NCBI GenBank assembly: GCA_014729665.1
Contig: WJJO01000392.1
Coordinates: 1-5,425 of the forward strand
From: Caldifarciminota bacterium
Lineage (GTDB): Bacteria; Hydrothermota; Tepidihabitantia; B3-TA06
Direction of reading: 5' to 3'
Length of the DNA stretch: 5,425 bases
The position numbers and the translations under genes are program-made. Below are positions 4,459-5,425 of this stretch, one piece after another. Under the pieces are notes generated by a model. It was not told where the DNA came from. It saw only the letters and a program-made list of their open reading frames with translations, and searched no databases. The first letter of the stretch is position 1. Each line of letters begins with the position of its first letter.

Positions 4459-5425
4459 ACATCAAACGCCAGGCGATACTCGCCTGGAGCCATAATTTGC
4501 CGAACACAGACATGGAATTATTCAAACGGTCTTCGCCTCCATGGATATCATAAGATAGTGTTGCTGTAAGATTCACCTTATCTTCAATATATAAGTTCAA
4601 ACTTAAAGGTAGCCTGACACCTACTCTGTATTCCAAACCCGGCTGGAATACTGACCAGTAAAATGCATCGATGCCTGCGGAAGTATTAAACCTATCTCCT
4701 AGGTAGTAAACTAATTCTCCCCGACCCCTTAAGGTCGGTTCGATGCTAGAGAAATCCTGTGTAAGAATCTCGCCCAATCCTTCCCAGTTAACCTGCCATC
4801 TCCGTGACAATGGATACCCGCCTTCGATTTTTGATTGTACACCCCACCACCATCCACTACCGAACCAGTAAAACCAGGGTTCACTCGTCCCACCAATCCC
4901 GATTCTGATTCTATTCCCTGAAAGCCTATAATGAGGAAAACCCAATACTATCTCACGCAGTCGAAGAGTCTGATATGGCTCAAGGCGTTCAACAATACCG
5001 CAATCTGCTAGATGAGTTTCGATGTCGGGGTAAAAATACTTGGGGTAATACCAGTGTTTTAACTGATAACGCCACCTTGTGGATATCAACTCACCCAAAG
5101 ACTCAATTTCATCTTTGTTGGCACTGACTTTTAGTTCATCGTAGAAATCCCAGGCCTTAGCAGCTGCTGTGACGTCGCGTGCCTTACCAAACCCTCCCCC
5201 CATAAATACCTCACCTGTGATATCGGGGGAGAAATGAACCCCCATTTCCCACTCCCAATCATAGACATCCCACTCTATGAGGCATGCTTCGGAAAGGTAT
5301 ACAAACCAAGGTGTTTGCCCTAAATACAAACCTCCATCAATTGAAGTACCAAGTTGCGGAGACAAGTGATAACCGATTTCACCATCATTTTCATATAACA
5401 CCGAATCGTTCGAAATCCTATTATA
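4457..5425 (-). CDS. Barrel paralogue 1: outer-membrane beta-barrel-like protein, N-terminus off window
   Basis: The frame stays open through the right edge (residues YNRISNDS before the GTG at 5401), so the first part of the gene, including any leader and DFRxPExG motif, lies outside. The visible 322 residues follow paralogue 2: strand-rich start with YLGQTPWFVYL (compare YIGRTPFFIGL in paralogue 2), GGGFGKARDVTAAAKAW, helical insert with W118, Y120, K123, W125, F131-Y132, D134 and E136, EGGYPLSRRWQ (compare EAGYPFSRRWQ), strands rich in Trp, Tyr and Gly, and the end SIAWRLM. It is the most upstream visible gene of the operon. Function is unknown; an outer-membrane barrel is the best structural reading. 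The C-terminal Met, like the Arg of paralogue 2, departs from the usual terminal Phe or Trp of barrel proteins. Confidence 0.75.
   Translation of the reverse strand, partial: YNRISNDSVLYENDGEIGYHLSPQLGTSIDGGLYLGQTPWFVYLSEACLIEWDVYDWEWEMGVHFSPDITGEVFMGGGFGKARDVTAAAKAWDFYDELKVSANKDEIESLGELISTRWRYQLKHWYYPKYFYPDIETHLADCGIVERLEPYQTLRLREIVLGFPHYRLSGNRIRIGIGGTSEPWFYWFGSGWWWGVQSKIEGGYPLSRRWQVNWEGLGEILTQDFSSIEPTLRGRGELVYYLGDRFNTSAGIDAFYWSVFQPGLEYRVGVRLPLSLNLYIEDKVNLTATLSYDIHGGEDRLNNSMSVFGKLWLQASIAWRLM

Noticed and set aside
1..5425. CRISPR arrays, tRNA or rRNA genes, insertion sequence ends, phage attachment sites
   Set aside because: Looked for on both strands; no regularly spaced repeats, no cloverleaf-like segments, no transposase fragments and no flanking inverted repeats were seen around the MNT-HEPN module.

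Overview
The window looks like part of a bacterial chromosome from a Gram-negative (two-membrane) lineage. Three consecutive genes encode secreted proteins rich in amphipathic beta strands and aromatic residues, with ends such as SYRLF, TWRLR and AWRLM, as expected of outer-membrane beta-barrels. A multi-domain secreted-type hydrolase with a YPNPLNP motif and a mobile-type minimal nucleotidyltransferase/HEPN pair fit an environmental, probably poorly sampled phylum. I suspect a candidate-phylum type such as WOR-3/Stahlbacteria, but this is only an impression and cannot be settled from the sequence.

Layout. Bases 1-726 (+) hold the C-terminal 241 residues of a large alpha/beta-hydrolase (prolyl-oligopeptidase-like) protein whose catalytic part lies off the left edge. 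Everything else is on the minus strand. Reading right to left: the C-terminal 322 residues of barrel paralogue 1 (5425-4457), complete paralogue 2 (4446-3112), and paralogue 3 (3102-1577), which is broken by a one-base frameshift at 2504-2507. The three are packed tail to head with gaps of about 10 bases and G-rich ribosome sites touching the preceding stop codons, so they form one operon whose promoter is off the right edge. After a 130-base gap holding a strong sigma70-type promoter comes a two-gene MNT-HEPN module (1446-1132 and 1135-758, overlapping by four bases). It ends convergently with the hydrolase gene.

How they relate. The three barrel proteins share an N-terminal DFRxPExG motif, a GxGR/KxR segment, a helical insert with an invariant spaced motif (W, Y, K, W, FY, D, E) and a GYP strand. 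They look like a locally duplicated, undescribed outer-membrane family. The MNT-HEPN pair is an independently promoted toxin-antitoxin-like (type VII, MntA/HepT-like) cassette; it has no functional link to the barrels that I can see.

Main points for a second look: (i) the barrel family with its helical insert; (ii) two places where a TTTT tract inside GTTTTAA looks one T short, one breaking barrel gene 3 and the other adding a 24-residue tail to the hydrolase; (iii) a near-consensus promoter whose predicted transcription start falls on the MNT start codon (leaderless mRNA), with a palindrome over its -35 box; (iv) a HEPN protein with Tyr where the RX4HXY motif would have His. There is no stretch over 300 bases without a gene.
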